Source: Epichloe hybrida
Lineage: Eukaryota; Ascomycota; Sordariomycetes; Hypocreales; Clavicipitaceae
Length of the DNA: 64,000 nucleotides
Assembly: GCA_019022495.1 (NCBI GenBank)
Contig: JAFEKR010000044.1
Location: 248,001 to 312,000 of the forward strand
Reading direction: 5' to 3'
Part shown: positions 34,101 to 47,600 of the stretch, one piece after another
Numbering within the stretch: the stretch's first letter is position 1
Layout: every line of letters begins with the position of its first letter
Program-made: the position numbers and the translations under genes
The notes under the pieces: generated by a model
What the model was told of the DNA's origin: nothing
Database searches by the model: none
Seen by the model: the letters and a program-made list of their open reading frames with translations, nothing else

Positions 34101-36927
34101 CACGGATAGCTTATATTAGTTTAAATTCACTCTTTAGGATAAATATGCCTATAATTACGAAATTATTGTGGATATTATGTATCTTAATAGTAACTGCCCT
34201 ATTCTATAAGTTATTAATATAGCTATATCCTTTAATATAGCTAGATTTATTAAAGATATCTTTATAAAGACTACGTAGAAAGCACTCTGTCTTTACTAGA
34301 TTAATATCTATCTAGGCCCCCTGGATTTAATTATTATAGATGCTAGAATAACCTTTAGAGGTAAGGAATTTAAGTAGCTTATGTTATTAATAGTAATTAA
34401 GATTAAAGACGTCCCTATTAAGGCTTACTATAGTATTAGTAAGGTTAAGTAATATTATAGGCCGCTCTAAAAAGCCTATAATATTATCTAATAGGAATGC
34501 CTAATAATGCCAGAGCCTATAGCATTATAAATAGCAGTTAAAGCTATAAATAACACTATAGGATTAAATAGTCTTATGCTAATAGTCCTTATTTTTAGCG
34601 TATATCCTCGTATAGTTAAAGAATTACCTCTATTACTAGATATTACGTAGCAAGCCCTTATAATCTAACTAGCGATAAAGGAAGTTAAGTGTATTTATGC
34701 CTAGCGGAAAGTTAGTAATGCCCTTACTATAAGGAATAGTCCTAACACCTCTATAACTATTAACCTCCTACTAGGATTACTTATATATATATAGTGCGAA
34801 GGCAAAGGATAGGTAGGCCCTTATAAGCTATTAGCTATAGAGAGTAAGACTTACACTCTTAAGCTCCCTTAAGGCCCTAAGGCCTTTAGATTAATATCTA
34901 TTAGGCCTTTTTATAAAGATTCTAATAAAGAGAGACCTCCTAAGAGCGTAAATAACTAAGATACCTCCCTATAGCCTATAGCTACCCCTCCTGCTAATCC
35001 CCTAAGGCAAGGACCTAGAAGACCTTAGAAGAACCCCCCTGTTATTATATCTAATATTAATTATGTAAATTAAATAAAAGATAAGACTAATATCTTTCTA
35101 TTAGCTAAGGAAAGCTCTAACCTTAAGCTTATAATCTAATTATATAAGAAAGGAATTATTAAGACCCCTAGCAAACCCTTTAAGCTATTTACTAAAGCTA
35201 AGATTAATTCTCTAATTAAATAAGGCGTGTTTAAGTTTATTAAGTATGATAAAAGAGAGCATAGTAGAGTTTGTATTTTTAATTCCTATATTATTAATAA
35301 GGTAAAGGGTAAGATAATAGATTTGTATAAGAAATTAAGGCTTATAATCTAAGGTTATGGTAATGAGAAGAAGCTAGCGATCCTTATATAGGCCCTGATA
35401 ATCTAGCGAGCTAGCTAGCGATTAATCCTTGTGATAGCACCTGCGTTATTATTGCTAGGCCTTATCCTCTAGCTTTGTAACATTATATAGGCCTATGTGT
35501 AAGCCCGAACGCTTCTTAGTTATATAATCCTAGCCCGAATCCCTATCTAAATCTGTTACCTATACCCTATAGGTATAATAATATAAGTGATTAAGCCTCT
35601 ATATAGTATTATAGAAGCTAGTACCCACTAGTAAGTAATGTATTATTATTACTATAGAGAAATGCTCTAGATAATAACCTCTATGTTTGACCTGTACCTG
35701 CTTGTGATAATAAAGGAGAACCTAACCTTCGTGTATATAGGGATATAAACTAATAATATAATTGGACTATCTGACTGTAAGTTCTCTTAATAAGAGGAAG
35801 ATTAATTAAAAGCTGCTTCTTTTACTACTAAACTAAAGTAAATCCTTTCTATAGGGAACTTACTAACCTTTAATAGTAGTATTATTACTCTTAAAAATAA
35901 TGTGATTATACTAAGGCAGAAGGGCTAGAGTGGAAAGCTTTAGTTAATCCTACTAACTAATTTAAAATAGGTATATATAGAATAATAAGCTTAAGGTATG
36001 TATATTATCTTAATCTGCTAACCTAAAGCCTACTTTAACCTCTCTATTACTACATAACACTAAGAGCTATTACCTTAAGATATAAAGAGCCTAAACTAAT
36101 AGATTTAATAGTAAATTAATAATCTAAGCTAAGGATTAAGGTTTATACTATTTAATCTTAAGAAAGTAAAGATTTTTGTATTTATAAATGGATTATTTGC
36201 TAATAACTAGGACCTTACTTCCTAGCTAGGCTATGTGCTTATTCTAGCTAGTAAAGTCTAAGAGAAAAGCATCTTTATAATCTAAGGTAATATTATACAC
36301 TATAGCTTTACTAAGAGTAAGAGAGTTATAAGAAGTATGCTTGCCTCTAAGATCTATGGCATAGTTACTAGTGCTAATATAGCTTACGCGGTCTTAATAA
36401 TACTTAGGTTAATTACCTATTAATTAAACCTCCTTATAATTCCTATTATTATCTATACTAATTTGTACTCCTTATATAAATACCTTATTAAACTTAGTAC
36501 TATAAAGGAGAAGTGTCTTATAATTAATATTATAGCCCTTTGTTAATTATATAAGTAATAAGAGATTTACAAGATTAGATAGATTAATAGGAATAATAAC
36601 CTTGCTAATGTATTTATAAAGGTATTACTAAACAAGGTATTTAAGAGGTTTATTACGAATAATAAGGCGACTATTAGGATAGAAGGGTAGGTTATGTAAT
36701 CATAACGTTTGTGTTAATCTAATGAGATTAAAGGTGTTGAGAATTAGGCTTACTTATTCTTGTATAGGCTTATAGATTAGATTTTATTGTTTATTATACC
36801 CCTTCCCCTTGCCCTTTTCTTATAATATTATTTATAATTATTTAATCTTATTTATTCCTTAATTCCTGTTCACTTCTCTTATTAATATTATACGTTAATA
36901 ATTATGTTAAAAAGAGAGAGTTTCTAG
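31148..36927 (+). pseudogene. gag-pol remnant of copia-like element A
   Basis: About 5.8 kb of former gag-pol, now with stops throughout all frames. It starts with CTAATTAGTAGTTACC, a probable primer-binding region shared with copia element B. In 35341-35700 I counted 3 CpA against 18 TpG, so the decay is mainly C-to-T on the + strand. Detected by the zinc-knuckle, integrase and RNase H blocks only. Confidence 0.8.
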
Positions 36928-37223
36928 TATTAGAATAAGCATAATATTAACAAGGGTGCGCGCCTCTAATTAGGTAAGCGCGTTATATCGCGGACTTATA
37001 TATCTAGCCTAACCGCGCCGCAATCGGAGTTAGCACATATAGCCTCTTCGCTAATAACCCTAATTAAGGCCCCTTTTCCTGTGATAAATAGCGCACCCTC
37101 TTTGCTTCTATTTAATCCCTCTTTTGCTTACTTTAATAGACTAGAATATATAATAATTATATGCACTTTAGTCCACCCTGAAAACCCTACGCGTAGGTCA
37201 ATGGTATCCTGTAGATACTAACA
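36928..37223 (+). repeat. 3' LTR of copia-like element A (296 bp)
   Basis: Direct repeat of 30852-31147; ends CTAACA next to the CTATC target duplication. Confidence 0.95.
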
Positions 37224-37228
37224 CTATC

Positions 37229-40200
37229 CTAGGATAGGAAAGTAAGCGCTAGATAACTCTAGACATAAGGATTAAACTTAGCAATTTTCAGACCCCTCTA
37301 AGATACACCTTCTAGTTAAAAACCTAGGTTTAGGCGTATAAACATACAAGGAGACTAGGTAGCGCGTATAGGCCTTATAGTCTGATTTTCTCTACTTATT
37401 ACCCTACTCTATTACTTATAGTATTCTCTAATTAGTAAATACTATACAAAATAGGTAAGCATACTATACTAGAATAGCAGATTCTTATAACAAGTTCTTG
37501 CCTAATATAAGAATAAGCTTAATAAATAGGGAATATTATATTAGCAAGAAGAGAATAACATTATTAGGGAAAGAAAAGTAAAATAGGACAGGTTTTCTTA
37601 GTCTCTGCTTAAGAGTTTAATCTTAGTTCCTTTCTTTATTATCCAACTAAGCTAGCAAGCAATTTTAAGTTTTATTCTAGCGGAACACTATCTTTTTCTA
37701 GTGAGGAGATTTTCATGAAGTATTCTATGTGTTCACTCAGCCTATCTTAACCTAGACTAAGACAAATTCTTTAACTACTAGTCTAGCTATAAGTTTTATA
37801 GTTTTTCTTTAAATCCTAGCAATAATTTCTTTCTTTATACTTATATTAGACTTATCTTAACCATAGATAAGTTAAGGCCCTAGTATAAGTTTTCTATTCC
37901 CCTTTATATAAAACTTTCTAAACCCTTAAACTAAAGAGAAGCTAAAGCTAAACTCAGACATAGAACTAGATAGAAACTCATCTGAATTTATTCTAAGCCT
38001 AGAATATTCTCTATTTCTAGACTAATAAGTTCCTAGTCTAGAACATTCCTTAATTCTAAACTAATAAGAGAAAACCATACTTCTAGGGTTCTATTTACTA
38101 TTAATTAAACTAGAGAACCTAACTAGCTAGACTATCCCTAGGAAGTCAGGATAATTAATTACCATAAATAACCTATTCTTTACTATAGCTTCCCTAATAT
38201 CTTTAACTAACATCACCTTCTTAGGACTCCTAAAAAATAGGCTAGCAAAGGAGTACATAAAATATTACAAAATAATAACCATAATGTCTAATATCCTATC
38301 CAAATATTCAGATACCTTTACTTAACATATCTTTATTTAAGGCCTTAGAGGTAAAGCTAAAATATAGTACTAGGATCTTAACTTTAAAGACTATATTTAA
38401 GCTAGAATATCTAAGAAGTTTTTAAAGAAGTTTAAAAAGCTAGATTCTCTATTTAAAATAGCTTTATAGAAAGAGGCTATTAGTTTTACCTATAAAAAAG
38501 GCAAGACACTAAAATCTTATATTTACTAAGCTAAGAGAATTATATCTAAGGTAAAGCTAGGAATATAATAAATATTATTTACTAACTTTATCTCCTATTT
38601 AGCAGATAGAGATATAGATAAACATTTATAAGAATAAGTAACAAACTATCTAGTCTCTTTAGAGAAATAGGGGTTAGGAATAGTATCCATAGAACTAACC
38701 ATATTAGATCTAAAGGTTATTCTATATAACTATTATTTATCCGCTTCTAAGAAAATTACTTAGCTAAGCAAAGAAGCTATCACGCTATCAAATCCGTTTT
38801 AACTATAAATAAAAGAGTAAGCAAAACGTAATAAAGAGAAAGATAAACAGATATCAGAGTTAGTTTAATAACTCAAAGCGTTCAGGGCCTAAACGGCTAA
38901 TAATATAAATTAATTAGCCGGATAATATAATTAATAGAAATATAGTTTAAATAAAACACCCTAATCCCTAGGAAAACAAACTAATACCACTAGTCCCTAT
39001 ACAAAGGGAGACCTAGATTATTACTAGTGTTTTAAGTGTAAGGAATAGGGATATTTAGGCTTTAACTATTCCTTAAGAGATAAATATTTAATAAAGAATA
39101 AGGAATTATAACACATAAACTAGTTCTAAAACTTATAGCAAATAAAGAGAGATTAACACTAAGAGTTAGAGGGATAGATAAAGTCTAACTATATTAGAGT
39201 TTTAGGAGGAGATTAAATTCCGCCATCTAGGTATATAACTATTCCTAAGATATAGTTATTTATAATATCTATATTAAACTACTAACCCCTAAGTTATATT
39301 ATAGAAGGGAATAAGATAGGCTATATAGCTATAGTAAGAGTACTAAAGGATAAGTTAAAGGTTTCTAAACTAGCTTAGGTCTAAGGACAAAACAAAAGAA
39401 TTACTAAGTCCATAGTAAAACCAAGAGTTATTATAAATAAATAATTCCAAAATCAAATTCAGGAGCTTCTAAACTCTAATAACACCTAAGACTTATTAGG
39501 TAACTAGGGTAAGGTAAAGGTAACTTAATAACAATCTTAACCTATCTAAGAACTATCTAAAATAGAGTTTCAGAGACTATTACCCGCTTTAAAGCCTTAT
39601 TTAAAGAAACCTATAGCTTTAAACTAGGGACTAGTAATTTTCACCTTACCTTATAAAGTAGTAATAAAAGATATAGGATTAAAGGCCCTACTAAAGTAAA
39701 AGCTTAATTTAGAAAACATTTAGGCTACTAATAAATACAACATCCTAGCTTTTAACTTAGGTAAATACCTAGGGGAAACTATAGTTCTAATCACAGTGTT
39801 ATAACTTTTACAGTTAGCCCTAATTATTAGACGCTAGATAGGATATCTAATATAATATTAATAGAAACTAAAGGGAGATAAAGTAAAATTAATTATTTCC
39901 CATTTAATAGAACTATACTAGGAAGCACTAAATCCAATATCCTTAAAATCCTTAGGATTCGTAAACACTATAGTTACTTAGAATAATATTATAAGGTTAG
40001 AAGGCGAAGTTCTAACATCTCTAGGATATATTATAACATATATCAAAGGTATCTAATACAACTTAGCCTTAGTTAATAGAGGATTAAGTGTTAAACTAGT
40101 AAGCAAAACTTACTTAGTAAAATATAGTCTCCCTGCTATATAGCTAAAGGAAAAGAAATTTATTTAAATAGTAAATAACACTAAATAACTAATCTATCTA

Positions 40201-43200
40201 TACGCTTACTTAAGAGTTATTACTAGGGGAATACTAGCTTTAGTAAAATGCTACGTTATGCTTACTTAATAGGACTAGGAACTCTTACTAAGAAAGGTTT
40301 AGCTCTGCTATTTAAACGCGATTAAATATTACAGTAAAGAAAAACTTACTATTACTAGAACTAAGGGATAGACTTAAACTCTTCTATTATATCTATATCT
40401 AGACTTATTTTAAAATAAAGAAAGGAGAAACGCCTAATTACCTTAGAGAATAAACCTAAATAAAGCTATAGAGTTTATTAAGGATAATTAGGAAATCTTA
40501 GAGAAAGTTAAGGATATTCTAAAAAAACTAACTTTATAAATAAAGAATAAGGTTTTAAAAAACTAAGAGTCACAGATAAGAACACTAATAATTATCCGTA
40601 AGATAAGGTTATTACCACCAAAATATTAGATAGTATTAGAGTAAGAAATTTTAAGAAAACATAGTCAGAAAATACTTAGGGAATAAGTCCTTATTAAAGA
40701 GTATAATAGGAGGATAGACAATCTAAAGGAAAAATAATTTTAAAAGATAGCAAAGATAGACATAAACTAGTTTATAAGCTAAATAATTAAGAGATAAGAA
40801 ATAACATTAAAGTTAGGGCTAATAAATCCAAAACAATATCAACTGCCTTAGTAGTCTAGAAACCCTAGGGACTTAGCAACACTTATAGATTAATTACTAA
40901 GATAGAATTATAAATAGAAATTAAACATTATAACTCTTACTTCATTAGCTCCGTTCACCTAAAACCTATATTAACTAATTAGTAAATTATTTAGAGTTAG
41001 ATTAACTATTAATAGGAATCCTAGAATCTAGGATTAAGGGAGAAATAAAACCAGGAACCTAACCTAGACGCAATAAGGGAAAATTAGGATCTAGATAAAG
41101 GACTAGAAGAAGAGTAGGATAAGGATAGGTTAGAGAATCTAGATCTATTAAAGATCTTAGCTTACCTATTAAAGGTAAGAAACTAGGGAGAACTAGAAAT
41201 AGACGCCTTAGGACACGCGGATAAGCTAATTTATATAGGAAATCCAAAAATTAAGGGTGCCCCCTTAAAAAGTTAAAATCCCTATATAAATAACCAAATC
41301 AGCGACTTATGTTTAGAAACCAATTATAGGACTCATAATGTTATAGACTTAGAGTTTAAATAGTTATAATATTTAGACTTAGACACCCACAGACATAACA
41401 CTACCTCTGTTTATGTGGTAAATTAGAAATCTAAGGGGTCCCCCTAGGAAAATAAGATTCCTCACTAAAATATTTAATTTAACAACTCTAATTAGAAAAC
41501 CTAGGATAGGAGGCACTATTCTGCGTACTTAGGGAAATTAGGTAAAGTCACGCCGCAAAACCTAGCAGGCATAGGGGCTAGCGCGGACACACTTAGATAA
41601 GCTAAAGCTCTAATTTATATAGGAAATTAGAATCTTAAGGGGTACCCCTTAAGATTCCGGAATCTACATATAAATTATTTATTAACTAACTTAGACCCTA
41701 AAACTATAGTTTTATAGTTCAAATAGTCACATATCACGCTCAGGCACTGTGCAAGTAATGAATCTTAACAAATAATAATTATAAGACTTTACTACATATT
41801 TAAAGACTATTTTGTTTTAAAGCTTAAAGATATTCATACTACTAATCTTTTAAAGCACTACATACTATTAATTATAGGTATATAACCTAGCAAGAGGAAA
41901 TAATACTAATACTCTAGAGTTTATCACTAGTTCTTAAAGTAAGTATTTCTAGCAATAGAGAAAGCAGGTATTATTATCCATAGAAATTCGGGATAGGTTA
42001 CTCCTATAATATTTATACTAAAGCTAGGGAAGAGGGAATTCTAAGTAGTATATAATTATCATAATATTAACAGCAAGATAATAAAGTTAGGATATCTATA
42101 TTATAATATAGAAGCTAATTTAGACTTAGTTTATTATGGACATTTAAAAATAATTTCATAGACTAATGCCTTAAACGGATTTTAGGCTATAGGGATTCAT
42201 CCCCCTAATAGACATAAGATAGCTTTTTCTAGTCTAAATAGGATGTATTTTTATAATAATATAGCTTAAGGACTAATGGGATCCCCTTTAATATATGCAA
42301 GGTTTAGAGATCTTACCTTTAGATATCTTTTTTTCTAAGATAGGACAGAAAGTAAGTCTATATTAGGATATATAGAAGATATTAAAACTTCTTTCTTAAT
42401 ATACATTAACAACTATAACATAGGCTCCGAAAACTAGAAAGACTACTTTAACTTTCTATAGAAGTAATATTTCCCCTATGTTATATAAGCTCTAATTAGA
42501 CTAAGTAGACATAAAACTACTTTATTTATAATAGAGGTAGATTACATAGGATACTCATTAAAGGATAGGATAATTAGGCTAGCCTAAAAACATTACAAAA
42601 GATTTGCTAATCTAGTAAGGTATTTTACTAATTAACCTCCTAAGTCTTAGGATAAAATCTTAGTCCTTATTTACCTTATGCCCTTCCTTTAAAAGTTTAT
42701 TTCTAGTAAGTTAGATTTAGTAGTTATAATTAAAAAGGCGTTTTTCTAGGAATCCTTTAAGACTATAAAGATAGGGAAGTAGTTAGTTTAAAAGGAAGAG
42801 GTTTTAAGAGAGAAACTAATATAGATAAATAAAGCTTAATAAGCTCTTATAAAGATTTATAATAGTATTTAGGAGAATACTATATTTAGAGCCTGCCTAG
42901 GGGTATAATTTTATTTAGTAATAGATACCTTTAATACTAGAATAGGTGGTGTTTTGTTCTAAATAAAGGACACTAAGGCTAGGATTAGCATAATAAATTC
43001 TAACTTTAATAAAGTTAGAATTATTATATAGCTTTCCTATAAACTTAGGGATGCTAAGAAATAATACTCTATACTAGAAAAGGAGATACTAGTAATAGTT
43101 ATAGGACTAAAAGAAATAAAGTGGCTTATAAATAGATTACTATTTGCTTTAAAGGTATACACTAACTATAAAGGAATTATTAACTTAATAGCGAATTTAT

Positions 43201-44377
43201 TAGAAGTCTATAGTAAGGTAATAAGATAGGTAGATATCCTATAAGAGTTAAATATTAAATATATATATAGACCTAATATAACTAAAATTATGTCTATTAT
43301 AGATAGAATATCTTAACTTCCTAATAAACTCTAATTAAAACCATTTAAGGTAAAGAGAAGGATAGGAGTAAATATAACACTAGTAATAGAAGATTATCCT
43401 ATTCTTATCTTAATAAATATAGAGATAGTTCTTCCTAAGGGGGAAAAATTAGACTAGGAAGTTTTAGAAAGAATATTACTAGAACTTTACGATTAGTTTG
43501 ACTCTAAATAGTATAGAGAGATTCTAATAGTAATAGTTTATAGTTACTAAACTATACCTACTAAACAAAGAAAACTAATATAATATTAATCTATTAAATA
43601 CTAAATCCTTAATTAAATATTATATTATATTAAATAGGATGAATTACTTTCTAAGTGTGTTTTAACTAAAGATATCCTAATAAAATTATAATAAGCTTAT
43701 AATATAAAGGGACACTTTAGTGCTACTATTATAATATAGAAACTCTAAGGGAAATACTTCTAGCTAGATAGGATAAGAGATATTAAGTCTTATTACTAAT
43801 CCTATCTTATTTACTAATAGATAGGAACTTATTTATCTTAAGCAGAACTAAAGACTGTAATAATCCTAGAGCTATAGGGAATAGTAGTAATGGATTATCT
43901 AGGACTAATTACACCTAGAGTAAAGAATAGGGACATATATATTCTAATTATAGTTAACTATATGTCTAGGTTTACATTAGGATAATCCTATAAAGAAGCC
44001 ATAGGAGACTTAGTAGTTAAAACTTAGAGTAAATATTAGAGTTTTATCTTTAGATAGCTAAGAGGAATCTATTATAATAATAGATCCTATTTTAAGAACT
44101 TAAACTTTACCTTAATAGCTAAAAAGCATGGTATAAAGATTTTATTTAGGCTAGTTTTATATCCTTTTTCTATAGGCCTAGCAGAATGTAATATAAGATT
44201 AGTAAAATAATAATTAATAAAATAAGTAGTGGAATAAAACGGAACTTCTTTGGAATTCTAGGATTAGACTATCCTAAATATTATAGTTATCTTAAATAAT
44301 TAGTATATATCTAGTGTAGGAATAACTCTAGTAACTTCTATATTAGGGTTTAAACTATTTTCTAAACACTAGGGGAT
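37229..44377 (+). pseudogene. gag-pol remnant of the gypsy-like element
   Basis: Continuation of the outer element after copia A. The gag zinc knuckle reads CFKCKE-x-GYLGFN near 39028. RT remnants near 42180-42480 include GSPLIYARFRDLTF and RNase H remnants include EIKWLINRLLFALKVY. Integrase remnants near 43885-44240 include YILIVVNYMSRFTLG and KHGIKILFRLVLYPFS. All are interrupted by stops created mostly at former Trp, Gln and Arg codons. In 38041-38400 I counted 12 CpA against 1 TpG. Confidence 0.8.
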
Positions 44378-44632
44378 TGTTGATTCCTTCGGATCTTCAT
44401 CGGTTCAATCGTGGCCAAAGACCGGACCAATTGTGGGTCCGGCGCGATGCACACGATATGATTGGCTACATCAATTCGCCACCCCTTTTGTGCCCCACAT
44501 ACGGATTTTGCCCACTTTTCTAGCATCTAGACTTTCCCTCTTTTCTCCCTCTTTCCTAGCTATCAAACTAACTATCATCAACTTTAATCATACGGGATTT
44601 ATTACCTACGCAGGACCTTAGTGAATCCAACA
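44378..44632 (+). repeat. 5' LTR of copia-like element B (255 bp)
   Basis: Differs from the right LTR by about 15 transitions, no transversion, and one C in a C-run. It is conspicuously richer in GC, CpG and CpA than the element body. Confidence 0.95.
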
Positions 44633-47600
44633 CTGATTAGTAGTTAACTTCACAACCACAGATAAGCTAGGTATCACAAGAAGAGACATTTCTGCAGACG
44701 CCACTGCCACTACCCCTTATTATGCCGTAACAGTTATTACGGTAGAGAGGCACAACTACATAAGTGTGCTAAAGGAAGAGACTAGAATCCTAGTTGCGGG
44801 CTTGTCAGGCTTCTAAGGAATTAATATATTAACCCTTAGGCTTAGGGATATAACTTCGTTATATCTATCCAGGATATTATTATTAATTGTTGATTTTATC
44901 GTCCATCACGAGAAAACTAACCAACTAACCGAATCTATCGCCGCAAGGCATTTATTTCGAACCTAATATTAAATAACCTTAGCCAAGCTAGCTAACACAT
45001 CTACAACTTCTCTATAAATATTCCCTTCATCTAATAGACCTTTAATCCGTTCGTACAAGCATTTACGGCTTGTTTTTTTTACCCCCTTTATTATTAGTGC
45101 TATTCGCCCCGTGCTTATTAGCAAGAGAGAGAGATTACCTCCTTCCCTCCTTTTCATAAAAAACAGGAAGTAGTAATTCCTATTATTCCCTTATTACTTT
45201 TCCTGTTATTTTCTAGTTACTTTTAAAACTTCTATTACTTTCTTTATCTCTAGTGATTTATTCTTATTGCTTTGTCCTTATCGCTACTTTTGCTACTTTC
45301 GCTGCTTTTTCTTCTGTTTTTCCTATTTTTGTAATCTTCTGATTTCATTAGAGTAACAACGCTCCTGAAATGCAAAAGAAAAACCTCGTAATAGTAACAG
45401 GCAAACACAGGAGCTTAATTAGTAGTAAAACTAACAAATTAGTAACATTCCTTTTATAGTTAAAAATAGCAGAGAAATCTAGACCTTTCATAAGAGGAAG
45501 GGCTGCTAGTAATAGCAAGGCTCTAATTATCACCCCTAAGAGACCTTAAAGGCATAAATTACCCCCACGCCTTCAATAGCTTACTCACGAATTCTCACAT
45601 AACTAGAAAGAATCTATTAAGCTAGATCCAGAGACTACTACGCAGCTTAAGCTTAATAACTAGATTACAAGATTTATTAACCTTAGTAAACATTAAGGAT
45701 AAAGAGATAATAACCTATAGGAATTATTCTAAGAAGACTTCAAAGGCTAGTCCAAAGACACCTTCAAAAGGGCATCCAAGGATGTCGTTAGAGAATTACG
45801 TAATTCTTTACAAGATTACGGCGTCCTTATTAGGCAAGGCCTAGGATATTTAATCCTAGTATTGCTTAAGGAAGTGCTTTATTAAACCTTAATGCCCCTT
45901 TAGTCACAGGAAAGATCATAAGAATAACCATAATCTTCTAAACCCCTAGAGCCTTAATATTAACAGCCCTAATAACCTACCCTAGAAATCAACCTTCCCT
46001 AACCCTAGAGATTACTTAAACCCTCATAAGAACCCCCGTAATAATCCCCATTATATTAACAGCTCCATCTAGACAATCATTATCAAGAATAACTAGTAGA
46101 CTATTATCTACAATAAATTATACCTTTATAGCAATTCCCCTCTGAAGATTAGATCACAAAGAAGATCTTAGAGCTTATAAAGATATATAAGGATAGTAAC
46201 TACTACAGTAGAAAGCTATATAACTTCTTAACGCTAAAGATTACGCTCTTTAAAAACAAGTGTAATAGAATTAACCTTCCTTGAACGCATTATTAGAAGG
46301 CTTTCCCTATTATATTAATAGGTAATACTAAGCAATACTACCTTAATTACCTCTTTAGGAATAACTATTCCTATAAAGAGATAATTACTTGCGTCTATTA
46401 ATACTTTAAGATAGAAAGTAACCAGTAATTCTATCACTATAAATAAAGTAGCATAACGCTAAAGAGCATAATTAAGAGAAACCCTAATAAAAGCAAGCTT
46501 AAGTGCCTTAAGATCATATTATTAACCCTTAAGAAAATCCACAGAGGCTTATACCCTACTAAGATAGTAAATACTAAACTCTACAAGCAAGCCTTAAATA
46601 CTATAGCTAGTGTGCCTAAATATTAAATAGTGGAATACATATACTCTGCAGGCTTTAAGAGTCTTACTAGAGACCTCCGTAAGGCAATCACTATTACGAA
46701 ATTAAACAAGAAGTCCTCCTAATACCTTTAGTACTAATAAGAAGACCCTCTAGAGGCTATGTTCACTAATCATTAGTACAGATAGTAATTATCCCCCTAT
46801 AGCAGAGGAAGCTATTACAAGCAAAGCCCTAAGCTAAGCACTAAGCACTACTTTATATGTAGTAAGAGTAGCTACTAGTCTTCTAATTACTCCGCTAAAG
46901 AACATTAAAAGGAAAAGGACTACTAGTAGGCTAGTAAAACATATTATACACCCCCTTTAGAGAAGAGATTCTAGGTATTCCTTGCCTCCTATAAAGGGTA
47001 GGATAATAATAAGCCTAATAAAGGCTTAGGTTAGAATTAGGAATTATATCTTTTGGCCTATATAGAAGCTAAAGATAATAATAACAATATGGAGGAGCTA
47101 CTATTAATAGCACACCTAAGCATCACATAATTCTTCTACTCTAGATTACAGACTAACTACAACGCCGCTAATATTAATGTCCTCGTGACCCTAAATAATC
47201 AAGCCTTCTAACATATATTCCTTAGGCAGGAGCTCTATAAGCTATAAGAGTGTAATAAAGGCTTAATTTACTATATCTCTAAAGAATACTATTCTAAAGA
47301 GGTCTTTAGAGGGATTATACCTAACACTAGCACTACAAGAAAGTTAAGTATAAGAGAGGTATAAGTAAAGGCTCTATTAAGATTAATGCCTTTATTAAAG
47401 GTAACCCCCTATAAACCCTAAATTATTACATTTAGCGCCAGATTAGTAGTTATAAGAGAAATCCTTTATATGCCCACAGAACTTAGAGAGCTTAAATTCT
47501 ATATCCTTAACATAGCTACCCTCTTTCTCTTCTTAATCACTAATATAGATAAGATATAAGTCAAGATTAATAACCTTGCTAATATGCTTATCCAAGGCAA

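Larger units (their letters stand above)
30852..37223 (+). mobile_element. Ty1/copia-like LTR retrotransposon A, nested, 6372 bp, RIP-degraded
   Basis: Two LTRs of identical length (296 bp, 30852-31147 and 36928-37223) begin TGTTAG (TATTAG at right) and end CTAACA (CTAATA at left). A perfect 5-bp duplication, CTATC, lies at 30847-30851 and 37224-37228. A purine-rich tract (AAAAAGAGAGAG) precedes the right LTR. Remnants on the + strand are a gag zinc knuckle (about 33163-33204), an integrase block reading INIYLGPLD (about 34299) and an RNase H block reading SMLASKIYGIV (about 36325-36420). Integrase before RNase H fits the copia order. Every frame is broken by TAA/TAG. Confidence 0.92.
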
